A stretch of 64,000 bases of DNA from Deinococcus roseus (GCF_014646895.1 NZ_BMOD01000010.1:100376-164375), one strand, 5' to 3'; counted from the first letter of the stretch, positions 42,417 through 51,233 are shown. The notes: generated by a model not told the origin, from the letters alone. A program made the numbers and translations.

Positions 42417-43301
42417 TCAGGTACTGGCAGAAAGTGATCCTTCTCGCTTGATGGCCCAGCTGGAGCGGTGCTCTGCAGCAAAGCGTTCAAAAGACACTGC
42501 GGGGCGGCCCAGAACGTTTGAGAGGTCTTCTCTGGGTTTGCTGCCAAACCCCAGACGGGCGGTGGTGTAAATGGCGGTCAGGGTCATGATGTGTTCCCAG
42601 GAGGCCCCCCTGCCCTTCCAGTGTCGCACCCACTCGGGAAAACTGGGGTCAATGTGCTGGATGCGCCTGCCCAGCGTGCTGCTCAGCACATCTGCCACCT
42701 GCTGGTAATCCAGGGCTTCTGGTCCGGTCAGGTCGTAAGCTTTGTACTCATGTCCAGGCTGGATCAGGCTGACCGTGGCAACTTCAGCAATGTCACGGGC
42801 ATCGATCAGGGCAGTGTGGTGCTGGCCTGCCGGAATGAACAGCTGCCCTTCTTCAATTTCACCCTTGTGAAAAGTGGTCAGGTTCTGCATGAAGAAAGAG
42901 GCCCTCAGGAAGGTGTAAGGCATCCCCATTTTTTCCAGATGCTGCTCTATTTTGCGGTGCGGGGACAGCGGGTTGTGCTGGGCACCAATCAGGGACAGAA
43001 ACACCACCTGTTTGACTCCTGCTTCCTGAGCAGCATGCAGGAAAGGAAAAATCTCCTTGCGGGGGTTGTTGAGGTGGGCAGGGCGCACCAGAAACAGGCG
43101 ATCCACATCCTGCAGCGCGGCAGCATGGGTTTCTGGGCGCTCAAAATCAAATTCAACAAAGGGAAACAGTGGTCCCATTTTGGCTTTCGCCTGTTCCACA
43201 TCTGGAACAGCAGCATTGAAAGGGTAACTTCTGGCTTTGAGGTGACGAAGGACATACTCACCGACGTTCCCTGTGGCTCCGGTGACCAGGATCCGTTTCA
43301 T
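42417..43301 (-). CDS. NmrA-like NAD(P)-binding protein
   Basis: A 294-residue atypical short-chain dehydrogenase. The Rossmann start ILVTGATGNVGEYVLRHL is set at ATG 43301, preceded by GAGGAACAAC; the frame extends upstream but without conserved sequence. RLFLVRPAH and VVFLSLIGAQHNPLSPHRKIEQHLEKMGMPYTFLRASFFMQNL fit the NmrA/HSCARG group, which may sense NADPH or act as quinone reductase. It follows melA by about 240 nt on the same strand. Confidence 0.78.
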   Translation of the reverse strand: MKRILVTGATGNVGEYVLRHLKARSYPFNAAVPDVEQAKAKMGPLFPFVEFDFERPETHAAALQDVDRLFLVRPAHLNNPRKEIFPFLHAAQEAGVKQVVFLSLIGAQHNPLSPHRKIEQHLEKMGMPYTFLRASFFMQNLTTFHKGEIEEGQLFIPAGQHHTALIDARDIAEVATVSLIQPGHEYKAYDLTGPEALDYQQVADVLSSTLGRRIQHIDPSFPEWVRHWKGRGASWEHIMTLTAIYTTARLGFGSKPREDLSNVLGRPAVSFERFAAEHRSSWAIKREGSLSAST

Positions 43302-43538
43302 GTTGTTCCTCGTTTCCAGCAGGGTTTCTGCTGAAATGCGCTTCTTGATGTCAGCGTACTCCCAGAAAGAGGAACCTTTGTCCCGATTTTCACAACTGCC
43401 TGGGGCCTTTATCCCGGAACCTTCAAAACCTGGGAATTCGGGCAAAAACAGCCTGAAATGCAGAAAGAGGAACCCCAAAATGTTTCCCCTTTCTGCATCA
43501 AACCTGGCTTTCTCTGCAGGCCCCGCAGTCTGTTTTCT

Positions 43539-44867
43539 TCAGGACAGCACAGGCTCTTTCAGAAACACATCTGGAACCCAGCCCCGGTGGGCTTCCAGCA
43601 GGTCATCCACCAGGGACCAGATTTCATCCAGGGTGAGTTCGGTGCTGGTGTGGGGGTCCAGCATGGCTGCGTGGTAGATGTGCTCTTTCTTGCCCGTCAG
43701 GGCGGCTTCCACGGTCAGGGATTGCACGTTGATGTTGGTTTGCATCAGGGCGGCAAGTTGAGGGGGCAGTTTGCCAATGCGGGTGGGTTGCAGGCCGTTT
43801 CTGTCCACCAGCACAGGCACCTCCACACAGGAATCCAGCGGCAGGTTCTCGATCAGGTGGTCGTTTTGCACGTTGCCATACACCACCCGTGGAATGCCAG
43901 TTTCCAGACTGTGAATGATCAGGGAGCCGTATTCCACACTGCGGTGCACCTCCATGGGATGGGTGGGGTCTTCCAGTTGCTTTCTGAGGTCTTCCCAGCC
44001 TGCAATCTGGTTGACACAGCGTCTGGGATACTCGTCCAGCGGGATGTTGAAGCGTTCAATCAGTTCAGGATGCTTCTCTTTGATGAAGTAAGGGACGTAT
44101 TCAGAGAAGTGCTCGCTGGATTCAGTGACAAAGAAGCCCAGTCGGGTCAGCATCTCGTAGCGCACCCGGTTCCAGTCGGGCATTTTCCCGGTGCGGGCGA
44201 TCTCCTGCAATTGAGGGTACAGGTCTTCCCCATCCCGCTCAAATTTCAAGTAGAAGGCCATGTGGTTGATGCCTGCAGCAATGTAATTGATCTCCTGTAC
44301 AGGGATGCCCAGATCGTTGGCCAGTTCCTGAGCAGTGTGCTGCACGCTGTGGCACAGCCCAATGGTTTTGATCCTGGTGGCCCGGTTGAGCGCCAGGCAG
44401 TTCATCACCATGGGGTTCACGTAATTCAGGTGGGTGACCTCCGGGCACAGGCGTTCCATGTCGCGGGCCATGTCCAGAAACACCGGAATGGTCCTGAGGG
44501 CACGCATGATGCCGCCAATTCCGAGGGTGTCTGCGATGGTCTGCCTGAGGCCGTATTTTTTGGGGATCTCGAAGTCGGTGACGGTGGCAGGCTGATACCC
44601 CCCCACCTGAATCATGTTGATGGCGTAGTCTGCCCCATCCAGCGCACGTTCGCGGTCCAGTGTGGAGACAATGGTGGGCTGGATGCCCAGGGTCTGGGCC
44701 AGCCTGCGGGCCACCACTTCACTGGTGTTCAGGCGCTCCTCGTTGATGTCATAAAGCCGGATTTCGGCATTTGAAAGTTCGGGAAAGCTGAGGATGTCGG
44801 TCAGCAGGTTTCGAGCAAACACGGTGCTGCCTGCGCCAATGAAGGTGATCACGGGGTTTCTGGACAT
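43539..44867 (-). CDS. melA: Alpha-galactosidase, GH4 (MelA type)
   Basis: A NAD+- and Mn2+-dependent glycosidase that cleaves alpha-galactosides such as melibiose. The 442-residue protein has the N-terminal Rossmann loop ITFIGAGSTVFARNLLTDIL, YVNPM, the metal-binding GLCHSVQ (Cys/His) and AAGINHMAFYL, all characteristic of GH4. GGAGAAAACC precedes the ATG. A LacI gene lies immediately upstream on the same strand, and an operator-like palindrome TTTGATCGATCAAA lies between the two. Alpha-glucosidase specificity is a less likely alternative. Confidence 0.9.
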   Translation of the reverse strand: MSRNPVITFIGAGSTVFARNLLTDILSFPELSNAEIRLYDINEERLNTSEVVARRLAQTLGIQPTIVSTLDRERALDGADYAINMIQVGGYQPATVTDFEIPKKYGLRQTIADTLGIGGIMRALRTIPVFLDMARDMERLCPEVTHLNYVNPMVMNCLALNRATRIKTIGLCHSVQHTAQELANDLGIPVQEINYIAAGINHMAFYLKFERDGEDLYPQLQEIARTGKMPDWNRVRYEMLTRLGFFVTESSEHFSEYVPYFIKEKHPELIERFNIPLDEYPRRCVNQIAGWEDLRKQLEDPTHPMEVHRSVEYGSLIIHSLETGIPRVVYGNVQNDHLIENLPLDSCVEVPVLVDRNGLQPTRIGKLPPQLAALMQTNINVQSLTVEAALTGKKEHIYHAAMLDPHTSTELTLDEIWSLVDDLLEAHRGWVPDVFLKEPVLS

Positions 44868-44912
44868 GGTTTTCTCCTTTTGGGGAACAGAGGGCTTGAA
44901 GGATGGGTTTCT

Positions 44913-44926
44913 TTTGATCGATCAAA
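44913..44926. promoter_or_regulatory. LacI-type operator before melA
   Basis: TTTGATCGATCAAA, a perfect 14-bp palindrome, 46 nt before the melA ATG. A close copy lies before the lacI-type gene. Confidence 0.75.
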
Positions 44927-44978
44927 TTTTTGCGAAAAGCAGCGCCAGCGCACCACCTGCAAAAGCACAGACTCTAAC

Positions 44979-45992
44979 TCAGGACGATTCGCGGGTTTTC
45001 AGGGTGACCGGCAGACGCACCACACCAGAGCGGGTCTGGCCTTCCATCTGTTCCAGCAGCAGTTTGATGGCCGTGTCTGCCATCTGCTGGTAGGGCACAC
45101 TCACGGTGGTCAGAGAAGGCACAAGGTACTGGGTGAACTCAAAATCATCCACTCCCGTGATGGCAAGGTCCTGGGGAACCCTTACCCCTGCATGCAGTGC
45201 GGCATTGAGCAGGCCTGCAGCCATGCGGTCATTGGCAGCAATGATGGCTTCGGGTCTGGAATTGAGCAGCCAGAACTGCCTGAATGCAGCCTTGCCCCCT
45301 TCAAAACTCCAATTGCCCTGCTGGATGTAACCTGCAGGTGTGCCCACCCCGAGTTCGTCCATTCCGTCCAGATAGGCTTGCAGGCGTTCCTCTCCGCTGT
45401 TCCCAGAATCCGAGGTGTGGCCTGCCAGAAAAGCAATCCTGCGCTTTCCCTTCTGGGACAGGTGTTGCAGCACAGCCAGGATGCCTTCCCGGTATTCTGC
45501 GGTCACGGAAAGCCAGCGTTTGTGCGGATGGGAATGGTCAAAAATCACCAGCGGCTGACCGGAGCGCTTGAGCTGCAACTGGGCCTGTTCGGGCAAACTG
45601 GGGCCCACCAGCACGGCTCCATCCAACCTTCCCTGCGCAAAATGCTGCATGATGTCGCGCAGGCTGTCTGGCTCATCTGTAACGTGGTAGGTCAGCAGGC
45701 TGTAATTGTTGTTTCTGGCCGCATGGGCCAGTGCCGCCTGAACGAAAGTGCGGTAAGGGTCCTGCACTTCCGAGGCATGCACCTGGTAAAACACACATGC
45801 CACGGTCATGGAACGTGCTTGACGCAAGGCTCTGGCAGCGTAATTGGGCACATATCCCATCTGCTCAATCACCGCTTTGACCCTGTCACGGGTCTCTGGC
45901 CGCACGATGTCCATGTTGTTGATCACATTGGATACCGTCTGGTAAGACACCCCTGCTTTTTTTGCCACTGCCCTCAAGGTCACACGGGCCAT
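44979..45992 (-). CDS. LacI family transcriptional regulator
   Basis: A 337-residue LacI/GalR repressor. The N-terminal VTLRAVAKKAGVSYQTVSNVINN is the helix-turn-helix plus hinge; the effector domain follows the periplasmic-binding fold (VACVFYQV, GAVLVGPSLPEQ, AIIAANDRMAAGLLNAAL, DLAITGVDDFEFTQYL). GAGGTGGGAAT precedes the ATG. It lies upstream of melA on the same strand and probably represses both itself and melA, since matching operators precede each. Confidence 0.9.
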   Translation of the reverse strand: MARVTLRAVAKKAGVSYQTVSNVINNMDIVRPETRDRVKAVIEQMGYVPNYAARALRQARSMTVACVFYQVHASEVQDPYRTFVQAALAHAARNNNYSLLTYHVTDEPDSLRDIMQHFAQGRLDGAVLVGPSLPEQAQLQLKRSGQPLVIFDHSHPHKRWLSVTAEYREGILAVLQHLSQKGKRRIAFLAGHTSDSGNSGEERLQAYLDGMDELGVGTPAGYIQQGNWSFEGGKAAFRQFWLLNSRPEAIIAANDRMAAGLLNAALHAGVRVPQDLAITGVDDFEFTQYLVPSLTTVSVPYQQMADTAIKLLLEQMEGQTRSGVVRLPVTLKTRESS

Positions 45993-46004
45993 ATTCCCAC
46001 CTCT

Positions 46005-46018
46005 TTTGATCGTTCAAA
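46005..46018. promoter_or_regulatory. LacI-type operator before regulator gene
   Basis: TTTGATCGTTCAAA, one base from the perfect melA palindrome, 12 nt before the lacI-type ATG. Confidence 0.75.
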
Positions 46019-46047
46019 TTCATTGAAGCAGATCCGGGCTGCAAATG

Positions 46048-46797
46048 TCAATGGGTCTCCTCCAGCCACCCATAGGTTTCTTCCAGAAAATGCGGAACAA
46101 CCCGACTGGTGTTCAGCTGTCCAGCAAGCAAAACATCTGCAGCAAAACCACGTTCCACAAGCTCTCTGCCAGAAGCACAGCTCTGAAGATGGTGAAGAAC
46201 ATCCTGCTGGATGTGCTCGAAAGCCACCCTGGCCATCTCTGCTTCTGGAGACCTTGTTTCTGACCCAGGCAGATCAAGGGCCTGAATCACCGCCCCACAG
46301 CCCCACAGGTCTTCAATGGCCGGGCGCAGGGTGCCGTCCATCCACTTCTCCCCTGCGGCCACCAGCAGCACACTGGAAAACCTGTCTCTTAAAAATTCAC
46401 CTACAGCACGGGCATTGCGCAGGCAGGCTGTGAAAACCTGTACCCCTGGCACCTCTGCAGCAAGTGCAGACAGGCTTGCTCCATTGGGTGAGGGCAGCAC
46501 CAGCTTTGCCCCTTCAGGAAGGGTTTGCAAAGACACCGGAGACAGGGAAAACTGCCCATCAAAACGCCTTTCACTGCTGGCCAGCAGTGCGCCATGTTTC
46601 TGTGCATGCTGCCGGGCCGTGTGGTCTTTCCAGCGGTAGGGCAACACCTGGGCCTTTCTGGACAGGGCCACCTCCACACAGGTGCTGAAAGACAGCACAT
46701 CCACAACCACCACGGCTTCACTGTGGGGGGCCAGATGCTGGATGGCCTGCTCTCCCCACTCAAACCGGACAGGATAAGGGCTCTGGTCAAAAAACAC
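46048..46797 (-). CDS. ComB-like 2-phosphosulfolactate phosphatase family protein
   Basis: A 249-residue member of the ComB family, first known for coenzyme M synthesis but common in bacteria without that pathway. Signatures: VVVVDVLSFSTCVEVAL, LVLPSPNGASLS, AAGEKWMDGTLRPAIEDLWGCG. The start is GTG at 46797, 6 nt after a TAGACT box, which suggests leaderless translation. Its substrate in this organism is unknown. Confidence 0.8.
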   Translation of the reverse strand: MFFDQSPYPVRFEWGEQAIQHLAPHSEAVVVVDVLSFSTCVEVALSRKAQVLPYRWKDHTARQHAQKHGALLASSERRFDGQFSLSPVSLQTLPEGAKLVLPSPNGASLSALAAEVPGVQVFTACLRNARAVGEFLRDRFSSVLLVAAGEKWMDGTLRPAIEDLWGCGAVIQALDLPGSETRSPEAEMARVAFEHIQQDVLHHLQSCASGRELVERGFAADVLLAGQLNTSRVVPHFLEETYGWLEETH

Positions 46798-46803
46798 CTG
46801 CTC

Positions 46804-46809
46804 AGTCTA
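46804..46809 (-). promoter_or_regulatory. Leaderless-type -10 box of comB-like gene
   Basis: TAGACT on the minus strand ends 6 nt before the GTG at 46797. Confidence 0.5.
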
Positions 46810-46909
46810 TGAAGGGCCGTGGTCTGCCACCCTCCGCAAAGTGGCTTACTGCACCCTGAAGGGTCCCGCGCCTGTCCATTTTGCAGATGCTGTGCCCAGC
46901 AGCCTTCTT

Positions 46910-46915
46910 TAGTCT
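46910..46915 (+). promoter_or_regulatory. Leaderless-type -10 box of GNAT gene
   Basis: TAGTCT ends 6 nt before the ATG at 46922. Confidence 0.5.
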
Positions 46916-46921
46916 GAAACC

Positions 46922-47737
46922 ATGATCTCCCTGAAATCCCCCCTGAAATGCCTCGGTCACCAGACCGACCTGATTTTCGCCCGGTTTTTTGGCATCGTCG
47001 GGCAGCATGCAGATTGCATCAGCATCCAGAGTCCCAGCAACCGGGGCCATTATTTTGGAAATTACCTGATCTACCTGCGCCCTCCACAGAAGGGAGATCT
47101 GCCGGTCTGGTCTGAGCAGTTTGAAACCCTGGTGGGACCTCCAGAGGAAGTGCGGCACCGCATGTTCTGCTGGGATGACCCTGAGAACGCCGGAGAGGTG
47201 CAGGCGTTTCTGGATGCAGGCTACATTCTGGAAGATTCCATCGTGATGACAGCCGAAAGCCTGAACGAAGCCAGTCCCAGAGCCGAAAACGTGGAAATCC
47301 GCCCCCTGCAGGACACCGACGAGGACTGGGCAGCCCTGTTCAGGTTGCAGATGACCCTCAAACCCGAAGAAAACGACGAAGGCCGCTATGCAGAATTCAA
47401 AAAAGCCCACCTGAAAATGTACCGCGAGATGCAACGCCAGAACCTGGGCCACTGGTATGGGGCCTGGATGGGTGGGCAACTGGTGTCCAACATGGGTCTT
47501 TTTGTGGATGATAAGCTCGCCCGTTACCAGCAGGTGGGCACCCACCCGGATTTCAGACGCCTGAACCTGACCCGCACCCTGCTGAAATACGCTGCAGAAC
47601 ACGCACTGAAAATCTATGGCCCCAGAACCCTGGTGATCGTGGCAGATGAGCATCACTTTGCCAAAGAGGTCTACAGAAGCGCAGGGTTTGAACCTTTAGA
47701 GAAGCAATATGCCCTCCTGAAGATGCCCGGAAAATGA
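46922..47737 (+). CDS. GNAT family N-acetyltransferase, two-part
   Basis: A 271-residue protein. The C-terminal half is a GNAT domain: VEIRPLQDTDEDWAALFRLQ, GAWMGGQLVSNMGLF, YQQVGTHPDFRRLNLTRTLLKYAAEHAL (a variant of the Q/RxxGxG loop) and VIVADEHHFAKEVYRSAGF. The N-terminal 120 residues are similar in style to a degenerate GNAT domain (FLDAGYILEDSIVMTAE). Substrate unknown. It is divergent from the comB-like gene and ends in a terminator. Confidence 0.75.
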   Translation: MISLKSPLKCLGHQTDLIFARFFGIVGQHADCISIQSPSNRGHYFGNYLIYLRPPQKGDLPVWSEQFETLVGPPEEVRHRMFCWDDPENAGEVQAFLDAGYILEDSIVMTAESLNEASPRAENVEIRPLQDTDEDWAALFRLQMTLKPEENDEGRYAEFKKAHLKMYREMQRQNLGHWYGAWMGGQLVSNMGLFVDDKLARYQQVGTHPDFRRLNLTRTLLKYAAEHALKIYGPRTLVIVADEHHFAKEVYRSAGFEPLEKQYALLKMPGK

Positions 47738-47752
47738 TCCAGCAAAAAAACA

Positions 47753-47774
47753 CCCCCTGAGTTTCCTCAGGGGG
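47753..47774. terminator. Bidirectional terminator
   Basis: CCCCCTGAG-TTTC-CTCAGGGGG between the convergent GNAT and L25-like genes; an A-run lies before it. Confidence 0.85.
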
Positions 47775-47790
47775 CTTGCGTCAGCTGAAA

Positions 47791-48045
47791 TCAGCCTTCG
47801 ATGACGAAGTCAATGTGAATGGGCACGCGACGGCGCTTGTCCATCTGCACAGCCTGAACCTTGACGTTCAGTGTGGTGCCATCCAGATCCAGGCTGATGG
47901 CTTCTTTGGTGCTGACCTGGCGGAAAGCACGGTCGAAGGCTTTGGCGTCCACGGCGAGCTTCACATTGTTGTCTTTGTTGTAGGCAACGGCGGCGATCAG
48001 ACCTTCGCCAGCTGAGCCTTCACGTTTTACGGCTTTGAGTTCCAT
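47791..48045 (-). CDS. Stand-alone L25/CTC N-terminal domain protein
   Basis: An 84-residue protein of the ribosomal L25/TL5/CTC family. LIAAVAYNKDNNVKLAVDAK, AFDRAFRQVST and VQAVQMDKRRRVPIHIDFVIE closely match, from memory, domain 1 of the three-domain deinococcal CTC protein that binds 5S rRNA. Here the protein ends right after domain 1, and a terminator follows 20 nt later, so it is not a frameshifted fragment. A good ribosome site GGAGGACAGC lies upstream. It may be an additional copy or a shortened L25; only the genome can tell which. Confidence 0.8.
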   Translation of the reverse strand: MELKAVKREGSAGEGLIAAVAYNKDNNVKLAVDAKAFDRAFRQVSTKEAISLDLDGTTLNVKVQAVQMDKRRRVPIHIDFVIEG

Positions 48046-48112
48046 GCTGTCCTCCTGAACTGCAGGTGCTTAGACCTGCACACGAAAAATGATTGTACCA
48101 AGTTTTTGCAAA

Positions 48113-49036
48113 TTACGCCAGAACACTCTCAAGGTCTGCCTGCGTGATGGTCTTGCGCTGGGCACCAACAGCCGTTGCAGCCAGCGCTCCAGCCACATTG
48201 GCCATTCTGGCGGCCTGCTTGAGGGGCTGCCCTGAGAGGATGGCGTGGGCAAACACCGCACTGAAGGTGTCGCCTGCTCCGGTGGAGTCCACCACTTCAT
48301 CTCCGAGGGGCACAGATTCCACCAGATCGGTTTCCTGGGGGGTCCAGATGATGGAGCCGTGTGCACCCACCTTGACGATCACGCAGCCTGCTCCACGGTC
48401 TTTCAAACCAAAGAGGGCGTCGCTGATGTTGTCGGTTTCGGTGATGGTTTGCAGTTCGTGGCGGTTGAGCAGCAGGTAATCTGCGCTCAGCACCGTGTCC
48501 AGCAGTTTCACACCAGCAGCATTGACTGCACCGGTGCCCAGATCAATCAGGACCGGGACACTGGCTTTCTTGGCAGCACTGATGGCCTTGATGGCGTATT
48601 CCCGCTGTGGGCCACCAATCAGGCTGTAAGCGCTGACCAGCAGGCCATCGGCGGTCTCGACGTCTTTTTTCTTGAGTTTGGCGGCATCCAGCTGGCGGTT
48701 GGCATCTCCAGAGGAGATCATGGCCCGTTTGCCATCGGGGGTCTGCATCACCGTGATGGTGCTGGTCAGCAGATCCTCAATGACCTGAATGGCGTTGACA
48801 TTCACGCCACTTTCCCGAACGTATTTTAAAGCCACCTCTGCAAAAGGGTCGGACCCCACAGAGGCGGCCAGTGTGACTTCATGACCGAGTCGCGCCAGCG
48901 TGACGCTCATGGTGCCGCCTGATCCACCCGCTTGCATGGTGGAACGGATCGGAGACACTTCCTCGCCCGGTGCGGGGATGTGGTTCAGGTGGTACAGGTG
49001 ATCCACCGTAACATCACCAATGACGTAAAACTTCAC
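48113..49036 (-). CDS. PfkB family carbohydrate kinase
   Basis: A ribokinase-like sugar kinase of 307 aa. The start is GTG 49036, which follows TGGAGGAAGC; the longer reading from 49048 includes the ribosome site. YVIGDVTVDHLYHLN, QAGGSGGTMSVTLARLG (first PfkB signature) and DEVVDSTGAGDTFSAVFAHAIL (second signature with the catalytic Asp) are clear. Substrate (ribose, fructose, 2-keto-3-deoxygluconate or nucleoside) cannot be decided. It lies downstream of carD and rsmA. Confidence 0.87.
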   Translation of the reverse strand: MKFYVIGDVTVDHLYHLNHIPAPGEEVSPIRSTMQAGGSGGTMSVTLARLGHEVTLAASVGSDPFAEVALKYVRESGVNVNAIQVIEDLLTSTITVMQTPDGKRAMISSGDANRQLDAAKLKKKDVETADGLLVSAYSLIGGPQREYAIKAISAAKKASVPVLIDLGTGAVNAAGVKLLDTVLSADYLLLNRHELQTITETDNISDALFGLKDRGAGCVIVKVGAHGSIIWTPQETDLVESVPLGDEVVDSTGAGDTFSAVFAHAILSGQPLKQAARMANVAGALAATAVGAQRKTITQADLESVLA

Positions 49037-49117
49037 AGCTTCCTCCAAAAAGTGTGTCTTGTTTATCAGGGAAATTTTAGCATGGTCAGGGGGTTAAACC
49101 GTCACACCAGCAGAACA

Positions 49118-49930
49118 TCAGGCCGTCAGGCCATCGTGCAAACCCTGCCATTGCGCGTAGCTCAGGGCCTCCGCACGAATGGTGGGACTGACCTGCAAAG
49201 CGGCAAGCACCTCATCAATCTTCTGGGTTGCGTATCCTGCAGCCTGAAGGTTGTTTCTGAGGGTCTTCCTGCGGTGGGCCAGTCCAGCTTCCAGTAAACG
49301 CAACAGGGTTCTGGGGGGCTTTTGTCCCGTCAGGTCCACCCTCACCACGCTGCTGGTGACATCTGGTGCAGGATAAAACGCGCCTTTGGGCACGTCTTTG
49401 ACGATTCTGGCTTTCCCGTGCAGTGCCGTTAAAGCACTCAAAAAACCGTACTGGTCGGTGCCTGGAAGGGCAACCAGGCGCTGGGCGACCTCTTTCTGAA
49501 CCAGAAAGGTGGCACGGCTGAAACGACCACTCTCGAAAATTCGGGTGAGAATGGCCGTCGAGATGTAGTACGGCAGGTTGGCAATCAGGACGCTGCCTGC
49601 CGGAACGTCGTTCCAGGCAAATTCCAGGGCGTCGCCCCAGACAATTTGAACGTTCTGCAAATCCGCGATGGTTTCCTGCAGAACGGGTTTCAGACGCTCG
49701 TCTTTTTCCAGGGTGATGACCGGCAGCCCACTTGCTGCCAGCTCACGGGTGAGCACCCCTAAACCTGGCCCCACTTCGTACACCGTTCCTGCGGGTTCTC
49801 CAGCCTGCACGATCATGCGCAGGATGTTGCCGTCAATCAGGAAGTTCTGTCCGAAGGCTTTGGTGGGGCGCATGCCGTGCCGTTCCAGCAGGTCATGCAC
49901 CACTTTGGGGGAGTAGAGGGGTGCTTCCAC
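49118..49930 (-). CDS. rsmA: 16S rRNA (adenine-N6,N6)-dimethyltransferase
   Basis: RsmA/KsgA dimethylates two adjacent adenines near the 3' end of 16S rRNA during 30S maturation. The 270-residue protein has KAFGQNFLIDGNILRMIV, the SAM motif VYEVGPGLGVLTRELA, ITLEKDERL, and the catalytic IANLPYYIST (NLPY). KNLFP-type C-terminal helices follow. It begins 3 nt after carD's stop on the same strand, so the two are probably translated from one mRNA. Confidence 0.95.
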   Translation of the reverse strand: MEAPLYSPKVVHDLLERHGMRPTKAFGQNFLIDGNILRMIVQAGEPAGTVYEVGPGLGVLTRELAASGLPVITLEKDERLKPVLQETIADLQNVQIVWGDALEFAWNDVPAGSVLIANLPYYISTAILTRIFESGRFSRATFLVQKEVAQRLVALPGTDQYGFLSALTALHGKARIVKDVPKGAFYPAPDVTSSVVRVDLTGQKPPRTLLRLLEAGLAHRRKTLRNNLQAAGYATQKIDEVLAALQVSPTIRAEALSYAQWQGLHDGLTA

Positions 49931-49932
49931 GT

Positions 49933-50433
49933 TCAGGCCAGCACGGTGTGGTCGAGGGTGTGTTCCAGCTTGGCCTTGGCGTCCTCAAAGCTGAGGTGCA
50001 GGGCCACCATCACTTCTGTCACCAGAATGTGTTTGGCTTCTTCGTAGATCGCCCGTTCGGTCACGGCAAGGCTGCGCATCTGGGCGCGGCGGTGCAGGGT
50101 TCCAACCAGCTGGGCGATGATGTAGATGTTTCCTTCTTGCATGATGGTCTGTTCCCGACGGTGGCGTGGGGTCCAGGCTGCAGGCAAATCCATGTCTGGC
50201 AGAACCAGCTGTCCGAGGAGCCTCGGGATGTCGTCGACAGGGGTGATGCGCCTGAGTCCAAGGCGTTCTGCATGATCGACAGGGACACGAACTTGCATGC
50301 CAGTTTTGAGGAGTTCAATCTCAAAGTAGTTCTGGGTTCTGCCCATGACTTCGAGTTCGCTGAGCCCCATGATGGTCCCCGCACCATGGCTGGGGTAAAC
50401 CACGTTATCACCGACATTTAAGCTGATTGGCAT
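49933..50433 (-). CDS. carD: CarD-like transcriptional regulator
   Basis: CarD binds the RNA polymerase beta subunit and stabilises open promoter complexes; it is essential in several bacteria. This 166-residue protein has the N-terminal RID/Tudor-like domain (LNVGDNVVYPSHGAGTIMGLSELEVMGRTQNYFEIELL) and the helical DNA-binding C-terminal half (LLGQ.. HRREQTIMQEGNIYIIAQLVGTLHRRAQ). AAAGGAG lies upstream, and a TACAAT box (50522-50527 on the minus strand) gives a leader of about 80 nt. Confidence 0.93.
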   Translation of the reverse strand: MPISLNVGDNVVYPSHGAGTIMGLSELEVMGRTQNYFEIELLKTGMQVRVPVDHAERLGLRRITPVDDIPRLLGQLVLPDMDLPAAWTPRHRREQTIMQEGNIYIIAQLVGTLHRRAQMRSLAVTERAIYEEAKHILVTEVMVALHLSFEDAKAKLEHTLDHTVLA

Positions 50434-50521
50434 GTTGAAAAGACTCCTTTATCTGTGCCGTGAATGGGGTCTGAAATTGCCGCGCAATTTCCGTCCAAAT
50501 CAACAGATAGCACAAATACCG

Positions 50522-50527
50522 ATTGTA
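50522..50527 (-). promoter_or_regulatory. Probable -10 box of carD-rsmA operon
   Basis: TACAAT on the minus strand, about 90 nt before the ATG; the rest of the 250-nt spacer back to the HxlR gene holds nothing I can name. Confidence 0.4.
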
Positions 50528-50684
50528 CCATATCCAGCGGCTCCATGCTGAGCATCTCCTGAAAAATGGACCAGGTTCAATGAGAATTTTTGTTTTTCTG
50601 CACAACAAAAACCGCCGTCAAATCTAGACAAAAGCCCTTGCTTTTTGAGGCAAATGGTGGGCAGATTTCTGGATCCAATCCTGT

Positions 50685-51065
50685 TCACTGCAGGGTCTGT
50701 GGTTTGACCTCTGCAGGACCACACCCTGCAGGTTCCTGCTGCATGTTGGTGGCAGCAGGGCCATGCTCCATGCTCCACTTCCCGATGGCCTGAATCACTG
50801 GATGCAGGGTCTCACCAAAAGGGGTCAGGGAATATTCCACTTTGGGGGGAATCTGGTCGTAAATCTTGCGCTGCACAATGCCATCTTCTTCGAGTTCACG
50901 CAGTTGCTGGGTCAGCATCTTCTCGGTAACCGCGCCAATGGCCCTGCGCATTTCTGCAAAACGGTGGGGGCGATGAAAAAGCAAGTACAGGATGGGCACT
51001 TTCCAGCGACCTCCAATGACTTTGAGGGTGAATCCGGTGGGGCAGTAATGTTCGGGAGTGTTCAT
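50685..51065 (-). CDS. HxlR family transcriptional regulator
   Basis: A 126-residue winged-helix regulator. CPTGFTLKVIGGRWKVPILYLLFHRPHRFAEMRRAIGAVTEKMLTQQLRELEEDGIVQRK is the HxlR core; one Cys near the N-terminus (HYCPTG) is the usual redox-sensing position in YodB-like members. AGGAGGATG precedes the ATG. It is divergent from an azoreductase gene, the standard HxlR/azoR arrangement, with a palindrome between them. Confidence 0.88.
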   Translation of the reverse strand: MNTPEHYCPTGFTLKVIGGRWKVPILYLLFHRPHRFAEMRRAIGAVTEKMLTQQLRELEEDGIVQRKIYDQIPPKVEYSLTPFGETLHPVIQAIGKWSMEHGPAATNMQQEPAGCGPAEVKPQTLQ

Positions 51066-51095
51066 TCATCCTCCTGGGGACTTACTTTTTGGTGG

Positions 51096-51118
51096 GTACC
51101 TTACTCTTTTGTAAGTAC
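51096..51118. promoter_or_regulatory. HxlR-type operator
   Basis: GTACCTTAC-TCTTTT-GTAAGTAC, an imperfect inverted repeat of TTAC/GTAA type, between the HxlR gene and azoR; such sites are bound by YodB-like HxlR proteins. Confidence 0.65.
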
Positions 51119-51233
51119 TTCACAAAACATACCATCTGGACTATAAACAGAACAGGCATCAGGGCACCTTCTGGACAGGCTTCCAGACAGCGCTCTGCGG
51201 CTTCACTTCCCATGACTTCCCTTTAGACAGCAG

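Noticed and set aside
48932..49297. Plus-strand frame across the pfkB-rsmA junction
   Set aside because: Antisense to conserved parts of both genes and without a ribosome site.
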